From contig DATGEP010000221.1 in the NCBI GenBank assembly GCA_035310125.1, positions 1 to 36,871 on the forward strand: a stretch of 36,871 nt of DNA, in the 5' to 3' direction. The notes beneath the pieces are model-generated. The model had not been told where the DNA came from. It saw nothing but the letters and a program-made list of their open reading frames with translations, and searched no databases. The position numbers and the translations under genes are program-made. Shown here in pieces: positions 25,399-34,757 of the stretch. The stretch comes from DATGEP01 sp035310125. Its GTDB lineage: Bacteria; Chloroflexota; Ktedonobacteria; Ktedonobacterales; JADMIN01. Each line of letters opens with the position of its first letter. Position 1 is the first letter of the stretch.

Positions 25399-26601
25399 AT
25401 GGACACACAGGCGGTTGATGTGGTGGTAATCGGCGGTGGTGTGCAGGGTCTGGTTATCCTGGACACGCTGATCGCGGCGGGCTATTCGTGCGCGCTCGTG
25501 ACCGAGGGGGACCTGGGCGCGGGGCAAACGATCCACTCGCATGGCTTCCTCAACACGGGCTTCGGTATGGCAGGCAGGGAGCTCCCGGAAACGGCGACGC
25601 AGATCGTCCACCCTTATCTACGCGCCCGCGGTGTCACACTGACGGGCAACTGGGCCATGCTGCCTCCGTCTGGGCTGCGCGGGCTCCTCCTGCGTGCTCG
25701 TCCAGCGTTCGCGAGGCTCCCGGCGGCCCACCTGCCTGGTGGCTTCTCCCCGACATTCAAGGATGCGGCCCGTGTGCTGCCCGACTACAGCTTCAACAAG
25801 CGGCAGCTTGTGACGGCACTCAGCCAGGGCCGTGAGGAATACATTGTCCGCGGGTCGGTCACTGGCTTTCGCGGGCGCGCTCCGGTCGAGGCGGTCGTGC
25901 TGCGGCCCGAGGGGAGCGACACAGAGGTCGAACTGCGCGCTGGGGCGGTGGTAATTGCCGCCGGCTGTGGGAGCAAGCGTCTGCTGCGCATTCTCGACGG
26001 CGCCGCCCCTCAGCTCAAGCGAATCAAGCATCGCGTGGTACACATGCTCTGCCTCCGCGCCCCGCATAACGCTCTCCCGGCGACCAGTATCGCAGCCCTA
26101 TCGCTCGGGCTGCTCCTGGCGGCGCACGACGATGGCAAGCACGTCTTATGGTACGTGACGCCCATGAGGCTGGGGGGACCGTCGTTCGATGAGGTACCAA
26201 ACGATGCGGAAGCTCCCGTGGACCCCACCGTGCTCCGGCGCGCATGGGACACGCTGCAGACGCTCTATCCCCCGTTGCTCGGTGTCGAGGGCCTTCAGGT
26301 CGGACACTATGCCGGATACCGGCAGGACATTGGGATCTGGCCGGGGAGGCGTCTGTGTGCGGTGGTCGCGGGTGGTGGCAATGTGGTCGCTGCGCTGCCG
26401 TCGGGCCTGGTGGGACCGTGGCGCAACGCCGCCGACACGCTGACGCTCGTGCGTGGCCTCACAGCGCCGAGTCGAGCCCAGCCCGCTCTGCCGGGAGCGG
26501 GGCGAGGCGTACGCGTTGGCAGCCCGGTTGAAGATCGGCCTGGGTTCACGTGGCAGTCGTGGGAGGAATGGTCGCGCGCGCTGCCGCAACTGAGCGCCTA
26601 A
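25399..26601 (+). CDS. DAO-type FAD-dependent oxidoreductase
   Basis: 400 residues from ATG 25399 (GGGAGGATATC upstream; the frame is open to 25285, but that part covers the operator). The N terminus DVVVIGGGVQGLVILDTLIA is an FAD-binding Rossmann fold of the D-amino-acid-oxidase/glycerol-3-phosphate-dehydrogenase group. VVIAAGCGSKRLLRIL is the second FAD contact, and RRLCAVVAGGGNVVAALPSG lies near the C terminus in place of the usual DGxP motif. TIHSHGFLNTGFGM near residue 50 has the position of the FAD-contacting THxxG segment. Substrate unknown. Control by the divergent TetR protein suggests induction by a small molecule. Confidence 0.8.
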   Translation: MDTQAVDVVVIGGGVQGLVILDTLIAAGYSCALVTEGDLGAGQTIHSHGFLNTGFGMAGRELPETATQIVHPYLRARGVTLTGNWAMLPPSGLRGLLLRARPAFARLPAAHLPGGFSPTFKDAARVLPDYSFNKRQLVTALSQGREEYIVRGSVTGFRGRAPVEAVVLRPEGSDTEVELRAGAVVIAAGCGSKRLLRILDGAAPQLKRIKHRVVHMLCLRAPHNALPATSIAALSLGLLLAAHDDGKHVLWYVTPMRLGGPSFDEVPNDAEAPVDPTVLRRAWDTLQTLYPPLLGVEGLQVGHYAGYRQDIGIWPGRRLCAVVAGGGNVVAALPSGLVGPWRNAADTLTLVRGLTAPSRAQPALPGAGRGVRVGSPVEDRPGFTWQSWEEWSRALPQLSA

Positions 26602-26845
26602 AGCGCCCCAGAGTCCCCCTGCAAGGCCGGGTGAGCGGGCGTCATGTGCATTGCAGGCGAAACAGCCTGAAGCGATACAACACTGCCTGCCAGGGCGGCA
26701 AGCTGGCAAGCGGATAGCGCCAGGAGCGGCCAGTGCGCACGACAGAGGAGATGGCGTCGAAGAGGCGGCGCGACGAGTGGGGTCCGCGGTCTACCTCGTG
26801 TCGAGAAGGGACAGGACGATTCGTAATAGGGTGTATCTGGAGACT
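26602..26845. other. Non-coding stretch
   Basis: Between the FAD oxidoreductase and the promoter of the CoxG-like gene I see no supported gene, terminator or repeat. Open frames here have poor composition and no ribosome sites. Confidence 0.5.
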
Positions 26846-26874
26846 TTGCCAGGTGGCGTACCATGCGCTATACT
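26846..26874 (+). promoter_or_regulatory. Candidate promoter of the CoxG-like gene
   Basis: TTGCCA (26846-26851), a 17-base spacer and TATACT (26869-26874) lie 78 bases before the ATG at 26952. This is the best sigma-70-type match in the window. Confidence 0.55.
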
Positions 26875-26951
26875 CGTGTAGTTATGGTGATCGAAACCGA
26901 TAGAGATGGTTGCGGTGCGCTGCGGTGGCACGACGTGAGGAGAAGACAGGC

Positions 26952-27641
26952 ATGCGAATCGAAGGCACGTATTCATTTCCGGGGACGATTGAGCGTGCCT
27001 TTGCGGCGCTGACGAACGCGGATCAGCTTGCGCGCATGCTGCCAGGCTGTGAGCGCCTGATCCAGCTTGGGCCACTCTTGCCAGATGGCGCGGCATCGTT
27101 CCAGGTACGGGCGCATGCTACACCTGCCGGTAGCCTTGTCACGATGACGGCGACAGCAGTGGCGGCACGCTGGCCAGTACATCTCCGGTTGGAGCTTCGT
27201 GGGCGCACGGGGAGTGATCCGATCACCGGCAGCGGGCTGATTGATCTGGTGGCGCAAGAGGGCTACACGCTCCTTGCATATGTTTGGGATGTAGACGCGG
27301 GCGCCATCGCGCCAGAGCGACAACGCGCAATGCGGGAAACGGCCCGCCAGTACGTACGAGAGGTCTGCGAGCGGCTGGCTGGCATTCTACTGGCGGAAGC
27401 CGAACAAGCGGCGGGCGTTACGCCTATCACGGCACTACGTGACGACAAAACGCTTGAGGTGACGACACCACGAGGGAAGATTGTGAAGCTGCCGGCAGCG
27501 TCGGGTAGGTCGCCGCTCTCTCCGGTGGCGGCCGCGTGGATGCAACGGGCAGCATGGATGACAACGGGAATGCTGATCGGTGTCAGCGCGATTGGTCTGC
27601 TGATGGCGTTCGGACGCTGGCTCAACGACCACGAGCAGTGA
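26952..27641 (+). CDS. CoxG/SRPBCC-domain protein with C-terminal membrane anchor
   Basis: 229 residues from ATG 26952 (GAGGAG about 10 bases upstream). An SRPBCC (START-like) domain of the CoxG type: MRIEGTYSFPGTIERAFAAL, DQLARMLPGCERLIQLG, RLELRGRTGSDPITGSGLID, then helix QRAMRETARQYVREVCERLA. After a linker a single membrane helix (about 202-221, TTGMLIGVSAIGLLMAFGRW) anchors it. CoxG recruits CO dehydrogenase to the membrane in some bacteria, but relatives with this layout are common outside cox clusters and no cox genes are near. So ligand binding at the membrane face is the safe statement. Confidence 0.75.
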   Translation: MRIEGTYSFPGTIERAFAALTNADQLARMLPGCERLIQLGPLLPDGAASFQVRAHATPAGSLVTMTATAVAARWPVHLRLELRGRTGSDPITGSGLIDLVAQEGYTLLAYVWDVDAGAIAPERQRAMRETARQYVREVCERLAGILLAEAEQAAGVTPITALRDDKTLEVTTPRGKIVKLPAASGRSPLSPVAAAWMQRAAWMTTGMLIGVSAIGLLMAFGRWLNDHEQ

Positions 27642-27999
27642 GGTACGAGGGTTCGGTACGGAGGAGTCGAGGTATGGAAGCTCACGGACGGAGATAAGTA
27701 GTGCATCACAGAAGACACGCAAGACATAGGCACGGCCAGGAATGATGGTAGAGGAGTTGTGGTAGGCACGTTGAATTCGGGTAACGAAATGGACTTCGGC
27801 ACCAAATGATGAGCGACTGACGCGGTTTTCGCACGTTACATAGTCAGCGCACATTACGATATGAATATTCTCATGCGCATACTTCACACGAAATGCGGAC
27901 AATAGAACAATATGCTCCGGCCCTCGTTCGGCGGGGGCAAGTGACCGGCGAGACAGCCGCGATGCACGTTCTACAGTATGCCGGGAGCGGTGGGAATTC
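27642..27999. other. Gene-free leader region upstream of dnaG
   Basis: No supported gene. The stretch 27830-27930 is more AT-rich than its surroundings and contains weak promoter-like pairs such as TTCACA with CAATAT 19 bases on, so the dnaG-rpoD promoter is probably here. Confidence 0.35.
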
Positions 28000-30063
28000 G
28001 TGGCCGAGACCAGTAGCATCATCGAGCGTATCAAGCAGAAGCTCGACATCGTTGACGAAATCGGCGCGGTCGTCCCGCTGAAGAAGTCGGGAAAGGCCTT
28101 CAAGGGGTTGTGCCCGTTTCACGGCGAGCGGACCCCTTCCTTTTACGTGTTCCCAGAATCCGGCACATGGAAGTGTTTTGGCTGTGGCGAAGGCGGCGAT
28201 CTATTCACGTTCGTCGAGAAGCAGCAGGGGCTGGACTTCAAAGACGTTCTGGCGCTGCTGGCAGAGCGGGCGGGCGTCGAGCTTTCGGGGCCGATGTACG
28301 GCGAGGGTCGCGATGAGGAATCGGCGGAGACGAGCGCGCGCAAGCGGCTCCGCGCATTGAACGAGGCGGCGGCCATCTGGTTCCATCACCAGCTCTTGCA
28401 GGCATCCGAAGCGCAGTATGCCCGGAGCTATCTCGATTCGCGCGGCGTGAGCAACGAGTCCATCGCCCTCTGGCGACTAGGCTACGCGCCAGAGGGCGAC
28501 CGTCTGGCGCGGTATCTGCTGGCGCAGAGCTACACGCCAAAGGAGCTGGTGGAGGCGGGACTAGCACGGGAGCGGGAAGCAGATCGGGGCGGCGGCCTCT
28601 ACGACTTCTTCCGCAATCGTGTAGTGTTCCCCATCCGAAATATCCGCGGACAAACAATTGCTTTCGGCGGTCGCGAGCTGGGCGGCGGACATCCGAAATA
28701 TCTCAACACGCCCCAGACGCCGCTCTTCGATAAGAGCGCGACGCTCTTTGGGCTGGATCTGGCGCGCGACGGCATCAAGCGGGCGAACCGAGTGGTGATT
28801 GTCGAAGGCTACATGGATGTGGTGGTGCCGCATCAGTATGGGTTTCGTAACGTCGTGGCCTGCATCGGGAGCGCCATCACCGAGAAGCACATCCGGCAGA
28901 TCAAGAAGCTGACGCGGCGCGTGGCGCTGGCGCTGGATCCGGACGCGGCGGGCGAGTCCGCGACGCTGCGGGGCATCACCGTCGCACAACAGGCGTTCGA
29001 TAAGGTGGTGGTGCCGGTGCCATCCGCGGTAGAAGGCACGCTACGCACGCGGAGAGGCGAGCCGAAGGGGTTGGTACGCTTTGAGGAGCAGGTGGACGCC
29101 GAGATGACGGTAGTACGCTTGCCTGCCGGCGAGGACCCGGACGAGCTGGTGCGGCGCGACGCGGCGGGCTGGCAGCGGGCGGTGGAGACAGCACAACCAT
29201 TGATTGACTACCTGATCGAGGCGCAGACAGCGGGGTTGGATCTCGCCACGCCACACGGCAAGATGGAGGCCACACGACGGCTGCTCCCCATTCTCGCGGA
29301 AGTGCGTGACCGGACGCTCGCGGACGAATATGTAGGGCGGCTGGCGGCGCGTGTGCGCCTGGATAAGCTGGACCTACGACGCGACCTTGCGCTGGTGCGC
29401 AAGCGAGTTGATCGCGAGGCACGTGGCACAACGCGCTCGGCGGATCGAGAGCAAACTTCGGGCAATGGGGATTCGCCCGAAGCTGTCGAGCGATTGGGAG
29501 AAAAGTACCGGGAGAGTGGGGGAAATGGTCCTGCCCCGTCGTATAGTGCGTCCGGCGCGGCGAATGACCCAGCGGTAGCTGGAATAGTCGCTCGATTGCT
29601 CGCCGAACAGGAGCGGGAAGAGTTTTGTCTCGGTCTGCTCCTCGATTATCCAGACGTATGGCCAGAGGTCTATGGTATACTTGCCGAAGGCGATTTTGCG
29701 GGCACGGAGACGCGGGCCTTGTACCACGAATTCGCGCTCCTCATGCAGACGTATCCTTCCCCGGACATGCCCCGCTTCTTCGCGGAGCTGCCGCCCGTTC
29801 TCCAGGCGGCAGCCGAGCGCGCCCGCAACCGGCTCGCATCGGGCACACTCCCTGAAGGATCGTTACTCGCCAAGGCTGCCAGTAGCTCTGCCTATCGGCT
29901 GAAGAAGACCCGACTAAAACAAGAGATGGCAGAGCTCGACTATCTCCAGCGCGATGCTGAACAGGCCGGCGATACCGAGACCCTACGGGCGTTACTCAGA
30001 CGGAAGCAGCAGTTATTGTCACAGCGGCGTGCGATTGACGCCGCCTCTGGACTTCATGGCTAG
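28000..30063 (+). CDS. dnaG: DNA primase DnaG
   Basis: 687 residues, GTG start (VAETSSIIERIKQKLDIVDE), with GGGAG and GTGGG upstream. Makes RNA primers for replication. CHC2 zinc finger: Cys38, His41, Cys59, Cys62 (CPFHGERTPSFYVFPESG, then WKCFGCGEGGDLFTF). The catalytic core follows: FRNRVVFPIRNIRGQTIAFG, PKYLNTPQTPLFDKSATLFG, TOPRIM VVIVEGYMDVVVPHQYG with acidic site ALALDPDAAGE (about 310-320). A stretch of about 30 residues (VPSAVEGTLRTRRGEPKGLV) precedes VVRLPAGEDPDELV. The C-terminal helicase-binding part is diverged, as usual. rpoD follows, as in the classical macromolecular-synthesis operon but without rpsU. Confidence 0.95.
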   Translation: MAETSSIIERIKQKLDIVDEIGAVVPLKKSGKAFKGLCPFHGERTPSFYVFPESGTWKCFGCGEGGDLFTFVEKQQGLDFKDVLALLAERAGVELSGPMYGEGRDEESAETSARKRLRALNEAAAIWFHHQLLQASEAQYARSYLDSRGVSNESIALWRLGYAPEGDRLARYLLAQSYTPKELVEAGLAREREADRGGGLYDFFRNRVVFPIRNIRGQTIAFGGRELGGGHPKYLNTPQTPLFDKSATLFGLDLARDGIKRANRVVIVEGYMDVVVPHQYGFRNVVACIGSAITEKHIRQIKKLTRRVALALDPDAAGESATLRGITVAQQAFDKVVVPVPSAVEGTLRTRRGEPKGLVRFEEQVDAEMTVVRLPAGEDPDELVRRDAAGWQRAVETAQPLIDYLIEAQTAGLDLATPHGKMEATRRLLPILAEVRDRTLADEYVGRLAARVRLDKLDLRRDLALVRKRVDREARGTTRSADREQTSGNGDSPEAVERLGEKYRESGGNGPAPSYSASGAANDPAVAGIVARLLAEQEREEFCLGLLLDYPDVWPEVYGILAEGDFAGTETRALYHEFALLMQTYPSPDMPRFFAELPPVLQAAAERARNRLASGTLPEGSLLAKAASSSAYRLKKTRLKQEMAELDYLQRDAEQAGDTETLRALLRRKQQLLSQRRAIDAASGLHG

Positions 30064-30216
30064 CGCAAGTCACGTCGCTATGAAGTGTGCAGAGATACGC
30101 GCGGGAGATGCCGGCCTCATGGGGGCGAGTTTCTTCCGCACGGGTACTTATTATTCTGACGGCCATGGGCGGGTGCGACGAATGGCGTGCCGGGAGGATA
30201 CTTCCGATGCGCCGAG

Positions 30217-30237
30217 GCGGAAGTCTTACGCTTCCGC
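30217..30237 (+). promoter_or_regulatory. Hairpin in the dnaG-rpoD intergenic region
   Basis: GCGGAAG (30217-30223) and CTTCCGC (30231-30237) form a 7-bp stem with a 7-base loop, 28 bases before the rpoD start. It could influence rpoD translation or mRNA processing between the two genes; it is too short to be a convincing terminator. Confidence 0.35.
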
Positions 30238-30265
30238 AGTCGCGCCGTACCGGGAGGAAGCGCGA

Positions 30266-31663
30266 ATGGGCAGACACGAACGCGGCGCACGGGTGCAGCG
30301 GGAAATCGAGTACGACGACCCGCCAAGTGGGATGTGGTGTGAGGTGGCCGGGAACCCGGCGAGCGGTGATGACGAGGAGGAGGAAACTGACTTCGAGGAT
30401 TTCGATCTGTCATTTAGCCGGCGCCCCACTGAGCGGACGGCGGCGAGCGCGACGGTAAACTACCGGCATATTATGCTGGTGGGAGATGCGCGTAGATCAG
30501 CCGGATCCGGTGGCACGGGAGCGCTTGCTCTCCTGTCGTCGGTGTTGCTCGGCACGCCCGTCACCGAACCAGACTTCGCACCCGACGCGGGCGAGGAGGA
30601 GACGTTCGGCGACCTGATGAAGTTGCAGGATGAGCCGATGGCGCTAGACTCGCTGGATCCTTCGAAAGCCCGCTGGGCAGACGAGGAAGAAGAGCCGGAG
30701 GATGCACTCGAAACAACCGGCAGTCACAAGTGGGATGAGCTCCGTGAGGGTTTCACCGCGCTGACGGCGGAATTGGAGAGCAGTCTCGACGACCCGGTGC
30801 GTATGTATCTGCGCGAGATCGGCCGTGTGCCGCTTCTTTCAGCGGCGCAAGAAGTCTCGCTGGCAAAGCGGATGGAGCGTGGGAAGATCGAGCGGCAGAA
30901 ACTCCGCCGCGAGCAAAGTCTGCGTATCATCTACGACGCCGAAGAGGCGCAACGTGCCCTCACCGAAGCCAACTTGCGTCTGGTCGTGAGCGTGGCAAAG
31001 AAGTACATCGGTCGCGGCATGAGCTTGCTTGACCTCATCCAGGAAGGCAATATCGGACTTATTCGCGCGGTCGAAAAGTTCGATTACACGAAGGGCTATA
31101 AGTTCTCGACCTACGCGACCTGGTGGATCCGGCAGGCCATCACCCGCGCCATTGCGGACCAAGCCCGTACCATCCGCATTCCCGTTCACATGGTGGAGAC
31201 GATCAACCGTTTGATCCGCACGAGCCGGCGACTTCTCCAGGAGCTTGGCCGCGAGCCGACATCTGAGGAGATTGGCGAGGAGATGCAGATCACCCCGGAT
31301 CGAGTTCGTGAGATCCTCAAGATCAGTCAGGAGCCGGTCAGTCTGGAAACACCGATTGGCGAAGAGGACGACAGCCACCTGGGCGATTTCATCGAAGATC
31401 ACGGTGCGCTGGCGCCCGCGGAGGCGGCGAGCCATCAACTCCTCAAAGAGCAGGTAAAGGACGCGCTCTGTGGGCTCACGCAGCGCGAACAGGAAGTGCT
31501 CCGCTTGCGCTTCGGTCTCGACGATGGCCGTAGCCGCACGCTGGAGGAAGTGGGCAAAGAGTTCAAGGTGACACGCGAACGCATCCGCCAGATCGAGGCG
31601 AAGGCGCTGCGCAAGCTGCGGCATCCCAGCCGGAGTCGCCGCTTGAAGGATTATCTCGATTAG
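30266..31663 (+). CDS. rpoD: Primary sigma-70 factor RpoD
   Basis: 465 residues from ATG 30266, where GGAGG lies 8 bases upstream. The frame is open well upstream, overlapping the end of dnaG, but those 104 codons have no ribosome site. N-terminal acidic low-complexity part (GDDEEEETDFEDFDLSF), then region 1.2 LDDPVRMYLREIGRVPLLSA, region 2 NLRLVVSVAKKYIGRGMSLL, DLIQEGNIGLIRAVEKFDYT, YKFSTYATWWIRQAITRAIA, region 3 INRLIRTSRRLLQELGREPT, region 4 LTQREQEVLRLRFGLDDGRS and FKVTRERIRQIEAKALRKLR. All promoter-binding segments are canonical, so it is the housekeeping sigma factor. Confidence 0.95.
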   Translation: MGRHERGARVQREIEYDDPPSGMWCEVAGNPASGDDEEEETDFEDFDLSFSRRPTERTAASATVNYRHIMLVGDARRSAGSGGTGALALLSSVLLGTPVTEPDFAPDAGEEETFGDLMKLQDEPMALDSLDPSKARWADEEEEPEDALETTGSHKWDELREGFTALTAELESSLDDPVRMYLREIGRVPLLSAAQEVSLAKRMERGKIERQKLRREQSLRIIYDAEEAQRALTEANLRLVVSVAKKYIGRGMSLLDLIQEGNIGLIRAVEKFDYTKGYKFSTYATWWIRQAITRAIADQARTIRIPVHMVETINRLIRTSRRLLQELGREPTSEEIGEEMQITPDRVREILKISQEPVSLETPIGEEDDSHLGDFIEDHGALAPAEAASHQLLKEQVKDALCGLTQREQEVLRLRFGLDDGRSRTLEEVGKEFKVTRERIRQIEAKALRKLRHPSRSRRLKDYLD

Positions 31664-31692
31664 GCCGGTCCTTATCGTTTCGCTTTCTCGCA

Positions 31693-31734
31693 CCAGCCGC
31701 CTCGCGCTCAGAAGCACGAGGCGGCTGGCTTTTT
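31693..31734 (+). terminator. Intrinsic terminator of dnaG-rpoD
   Basis: A perfect 12-bp stem (CCAGCCGCCTCG 31693-31704, CGAGGCGGCTGG 31717-31728) with a 12-base loop, followed by CTTTTT. Strong rho-independent terminator 30 bases after the stop. Confidence 0.92.
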
Positions 31735-31860
31735 GTGGTGTCTGTTGGTTTCACTAATCGTGCGCCACCTCGCACACTGTGTTACGATGCCACACCACGC
31801 ACCCGGCGATCTTCGCGTGGATCTGAGCGCATAGTCCCCACAACGAGGAGAACACACCCA

Positions 31861-33156
31861 ATGCCGATGGACCTGATTATTCGCAACGCACGCCTGGCTG
31901 GTGCCGATTCACTCGCCGATATTGGCATCGCCAATGGGGTGTTCGCTCGTATCGCACCTGCTCTCAAGGAGGCCGCGAGCAGCGAGATTGACGCGGCTGG
32001 ACGGCTCGTCTCCCCGCCGCTGGTGGATAGCCACGTCCATCTGGACGCCGTATTGACGGTCGGCCAGCCGCGCTACAACGCGACCGGCACGCTGATCGAG
32101 GGTATCCAGATCTGGAGCGAGCGGAAACAGACGCTCTCGCATGAAGATGTGAAACAACGGGCGACGGAGGCGATCAAGTGGGAGGTGGCACAGGGGACGC
32201 TCTTCATCCGCTCACATGTGGATGTCTGCGATCCCACGCTCACCGCGCTCCGGGCGCTGCTGGAGGTGCAACAGGAGGTGCGTGACATCTGCGAGCTGCA
32301 GCTCGTCGCATTTCCGCAGGATGGCATCCTCTCGTTCCCCAACGGCAAGGAGCTGATGGACGAGGCGATGCGGCTGGGCGCCAACATCGTCGGCGGCATC
32401 CCCCATTACGAGTGGACGCGGGAGATGGGCGTGGAGGACGTGCATTACGCCTTCGAGCTGGCGCGCCGGTATAACCGCGACGTGGATTGCCACTGCGACG
32501 AGACGGATGACCCCCACTCGCGCTTTACGGAGGTGATGGCGGCTGACACACTGGAGCAGGGCTGGCAGGGACGCACGACGGTGAGCCACTGCACGGCGAT
32601 GCACTCGTGGGACAACGCCTATGCCTTCAAGATGATCGGGCTGCTGGCGCGCGGCCGGATGAACGTGATTTGCAACCCCTATGACAACAGCATCTTGCAA
32701 GGGCGTTTCGATACGTACCCAAAGCGGCGCGGCATCGCGCGGGTGAAGGAGCTACTGCATGCGGGCGTGAACGTCTCGCTGGGCCACGATTCCATCATGG
32801 ACCCGTGGTATCCACTGGGCCGGGGCGACATGCTGGCGGCGGCAAATCTGGCGCTGCATCTCGCACAAATGAGCGGCCACGATGAGATCGCAACGATGTA
32901 CGACCTCATTACGACCAACGCGGCGAAGACACTCAATATCACGGACCGCTACGGTATCGAGGAGGACAAGCCAGCGAATCTCATCGTGGTGGACGCAGGG
33001 GACCCGCATGGCGCGCTGCGCCTGGTGCCCGCGCGGCTGCACGTCATCAAAGATGGCCGCGTGGTGGCGAGCACGACGCCGAGCCAGAGCCGGCTGCTGC
33101 GCGAGGGCAATGAGGAGACGGTGCGGTTCACAACGGAGGGAAGAGATCAAGCATAG
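31861..33156 (+). CDS. CodA-like amidohydrolase (cytosine deaminase family)
   Basis: 431 residues from ATG 31861 (GAGGAG upstream; the earlier frame start at 31735 lies next to the rpoD terminator). Amidohydrolase-fold metal enzyme with all metal and catalytic residues of the E. coli CodA family: His58 and His60 (VDSHVHLDAVL), His about 211 in DVDCHCDETDDPHS, His in VSHCTAMHSWDN, Asp about 308 in SLGHDSIMDPWYPLG. E. coli CodA has GHDDVFDPWYPLG; the second Asp, which helps recognise the pyrimidine ring, is Ser here. So the substrate may not be cytosine; related enzymes deaminate creatinine, isoguanine or triazines. Convergent with an NCS1 permease. Confidence 0.82.
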   Translation: MPMDLIIRNARLAGADSLADIGIANGVFARIAPALKEAASSEIDAAGRLVSPPLVDSHVHLDAVLTVGQPRYNATGTLIEGIQIWSERKQTLSHEDVKQRATEAIKWEVAQGTLFIRSHVDVCDPTLTALRALLEVQQEVRDICELQLVAFPQDGILSFPNGKELMDEAMRLGANIVGGIPHYEWTREMGVEDVHYAFELARRYNRDVDCHCDETDDPHSRFTEVMAADTLEQGWQGRTTVSHCTAMHSWDNAYAFKMIGLLARGRMNVICNPYDNSILQGRFDTYPKRRGIARVKELLHAGVNVSLGHDSIMDPWYPLGRGDMLAAANLALHLAQMSGHDEIATMYDLITTNAAKTLNITDRYGIEEDKPANLIVVDAGDPHGALRLVPARLHVIKDGRVVASTTPSQSRLLREGNEETVRFTTEGRDQA

Positions 33157-33293
33157 TTCGTGAAAATGATGAAGAACAAGAACCGCCTATGCAGCAGGCA
33201 GCGGTCGTTGATTTGCGACAGAGCAGCATGCTGGAGGAGAGCGTGATGCGTGACCTGTAAAGTGACGGCGAGCGGCCGGCGCATAGCAGCACA

Positions 33294-33328
33294 CGGGGCC
33301 GGCCCGCGTTTCATACGAACCGGCCCCG
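33294..33328. terminator. Shared terminator hairpin between codA-like and permease genes
   Basis: CGGGGCCGG (33294-33302) and CCGGCCCCG (33320-33328) form a perfect 9-bp stem with a 17-base loop between the two convergent genes. It could stop transcription from either side. The remaining bases from 33157 show no gene. Confidence 0.6.
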
Positions 33329-33353
33329 AAAGCCACCTGAAGCGGGTCGCCTG

Positions 33354-34757
33354 CTAGCGATGCGTGCGAGCCAGCTCGATGGGGCGCAGGATAGTATAGA
33401 GGATGGCCGTTACGATGACGGCGAGCGGGAAACCGATATCGGCAGGGCTAAACTGCTGCTTCACCATGAAGCTGTCGCTGAGCTGCTTGGCGATGGGACC
33501 GGTGAAAAGCTGTTGGCTGACGCCGAGCGCGGCGACTGCCAGACCAACCACCATCGAGACGACGGCGGCGACACCGATGGGGAGCTTGCTCGCCGTCTCG
33601 TAGTCCTCAACTGGATATCTGCCCCGGCGCAGCAGGTGCTCGACAATCATAATCGCGCAGTACGCACCGAGCCAGTACGCGATGACCAGCAGGAAATTCT
33701 CCAGATTCAGGCTGAAGTTCCGCTGCAGATACAACGCGAGCACCACATAGATCACCGCGCCGACAATCGTCAGAATCCAGCGCTTTATCCGCAGGCCAAG
33801 CACCTGTGTCGAGAGCGCGAAGCTGTAGTCGTTCGGCACGTTGTTGGCGATGGTACTGAACGCGAGCAGTAGTATGACCAGACTCCCAAGGGAGGCTTTG
33901 CCAAGGCTGCTCGCGAGCAGCGATCCAGGGGTGCTGCTATCTATATTGGGCGCGGTCGTCAGCAGCACGCCGAGGGTTTCGAGCACAATACAAGGCAGCG
34001 CGACCCCCAAGAAGGCGAACGTGAAGACGCGCCGCGCCGAGGTATCTACCGGCTGCCGGCGCGTGTAGTCCGCCGCGTAGGACGACCAGCCGATGGCATA
34101 GCCGAAGACCGCCCCGCCGAAGGTGGCGATGCCAGCAAAGATGGCAAGCCCATCCGTCAAGGCCGGCGCGGGTGCGTTCAGGTTGAAGTGCGGCGCGGCG
34201 ACGAAGAAGAGGTAGCCGAAGAGGATAAACATCGGTATCCAGGCGTAGCGCTCGTACCGATGCACGATGAAGTAGCCGAAGACGCTGACTGCCGTCGTCA
34301 CAGCGGCCAGGAAGAGCAGCGCCGCCCACTCGGGGATCTTACCCGCGCTCCACGCCACGATGAGGCTGGCACCGATGATGGCGTTCACGGCGCTCCAACC
34401 AATGCAGGCCAGCATATTGAAGATGGCGGGAAGCCGGGCGCCCTGAAGGCCAAAAGAGAAACGGGCGAGCGGCATCTGTGCGAGGCCAGTCTTGGGGCCG
34501 AGGGTGCTCAGGAAGGCAACGGGCAGCACACCCAGAACGTTGAAGATAAGAATGACGATGACGGATCCCCAGAATCCGAGCCCGAAGAAGACGTTGATCG
34601 TGCCGAGAACAACGGTGGCGACGACGGAGTTTGCCGACCACCAGAGCCACATCGTGTCCCAGAGCTGGGTGTGTGCGCGTTCGGTTTCGGGGACACGCTC
34701 GATGCCGGTCGTCTCAAAACCGATGGTGGGCTTTTTTTCGGCGGTGACGGTTGCCAT
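33354..34757 (-). CDS. NCS1-family nucleobase:cation symporter (CodB-like)
   Basis: 467 residues from ATG 34757. The frame is open to 35054, but that part is the riboswitch leader. About twelve hydrophobic segments; the start ERVPETERAHTQLWDTMWLW leads into WWSANSVVATVVLGTINVFF. Later FAGIATFGGAVFGYAIGWSS and SSYAADYTRRQP are the NCS1 substrate-site region of helices 6 and following. Family substrates are cytosine, purines, allantoin, hydantoins and thiamine. Its leader contains a ykkC-class riboswitch, which ties its expression to guanidine or a related ligand. No strong ribosome site is visible directly before the ATG (GAAAGCGAG about 8 bases upstream). Confidence 0.85.
   Translation of the reverse strand: MATVTAEKKPTIGFETTGIERVPETERAHTQLWDTMWLWWSANSVVATVVLGTINVFFGLGFWGSVIVILIFNVLGVLPVAFLSTLGPKTGLAQMPLARFSFGLQGARLPAIFNMLACIGWSAVNAIIGASLIVAWSAGKIPEWAALLFLAAVTTAVSVFGYFIVHRYERYAWIPMFILFGYLFFVAAPHFNLNAPAPALTDGLAIFAGIATFGGAVFGYAIGWSSYAADYTRRQPVDTSARRVFTFAFLGVALPCIVLETLGVLLTTAPNIDSSTPGSLLASSLGKASLGSLVILLLAFSTIANNVPNDYSFALSTQVLGLRIKRWILTIVGAVIYVVLALYLQRNFSLNLENFLLVIAYWLGAYCAIMIVEHLLRRGRYPVEDYETASKLPIGVAAVVSMVVGLAVAALGVSQQLFTGPIAKQLSDSFMVKQQFSPADIGFPLAVIVTAILYTILRPIELARTHR

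Noticed and set aside
28960..29140. Insertion in DnaG as a novel domain
   Set aside because: The extra 30 residues before the RLPAGEDPDE motif look like a lineage-typical loop rather than a new domain.
29954..30265. Longer N terminus of RpoD overlapping dnaG
   Set aside because: No ribosome site upstream, composition unlike sigma factors, and a strong site sits before 30266.
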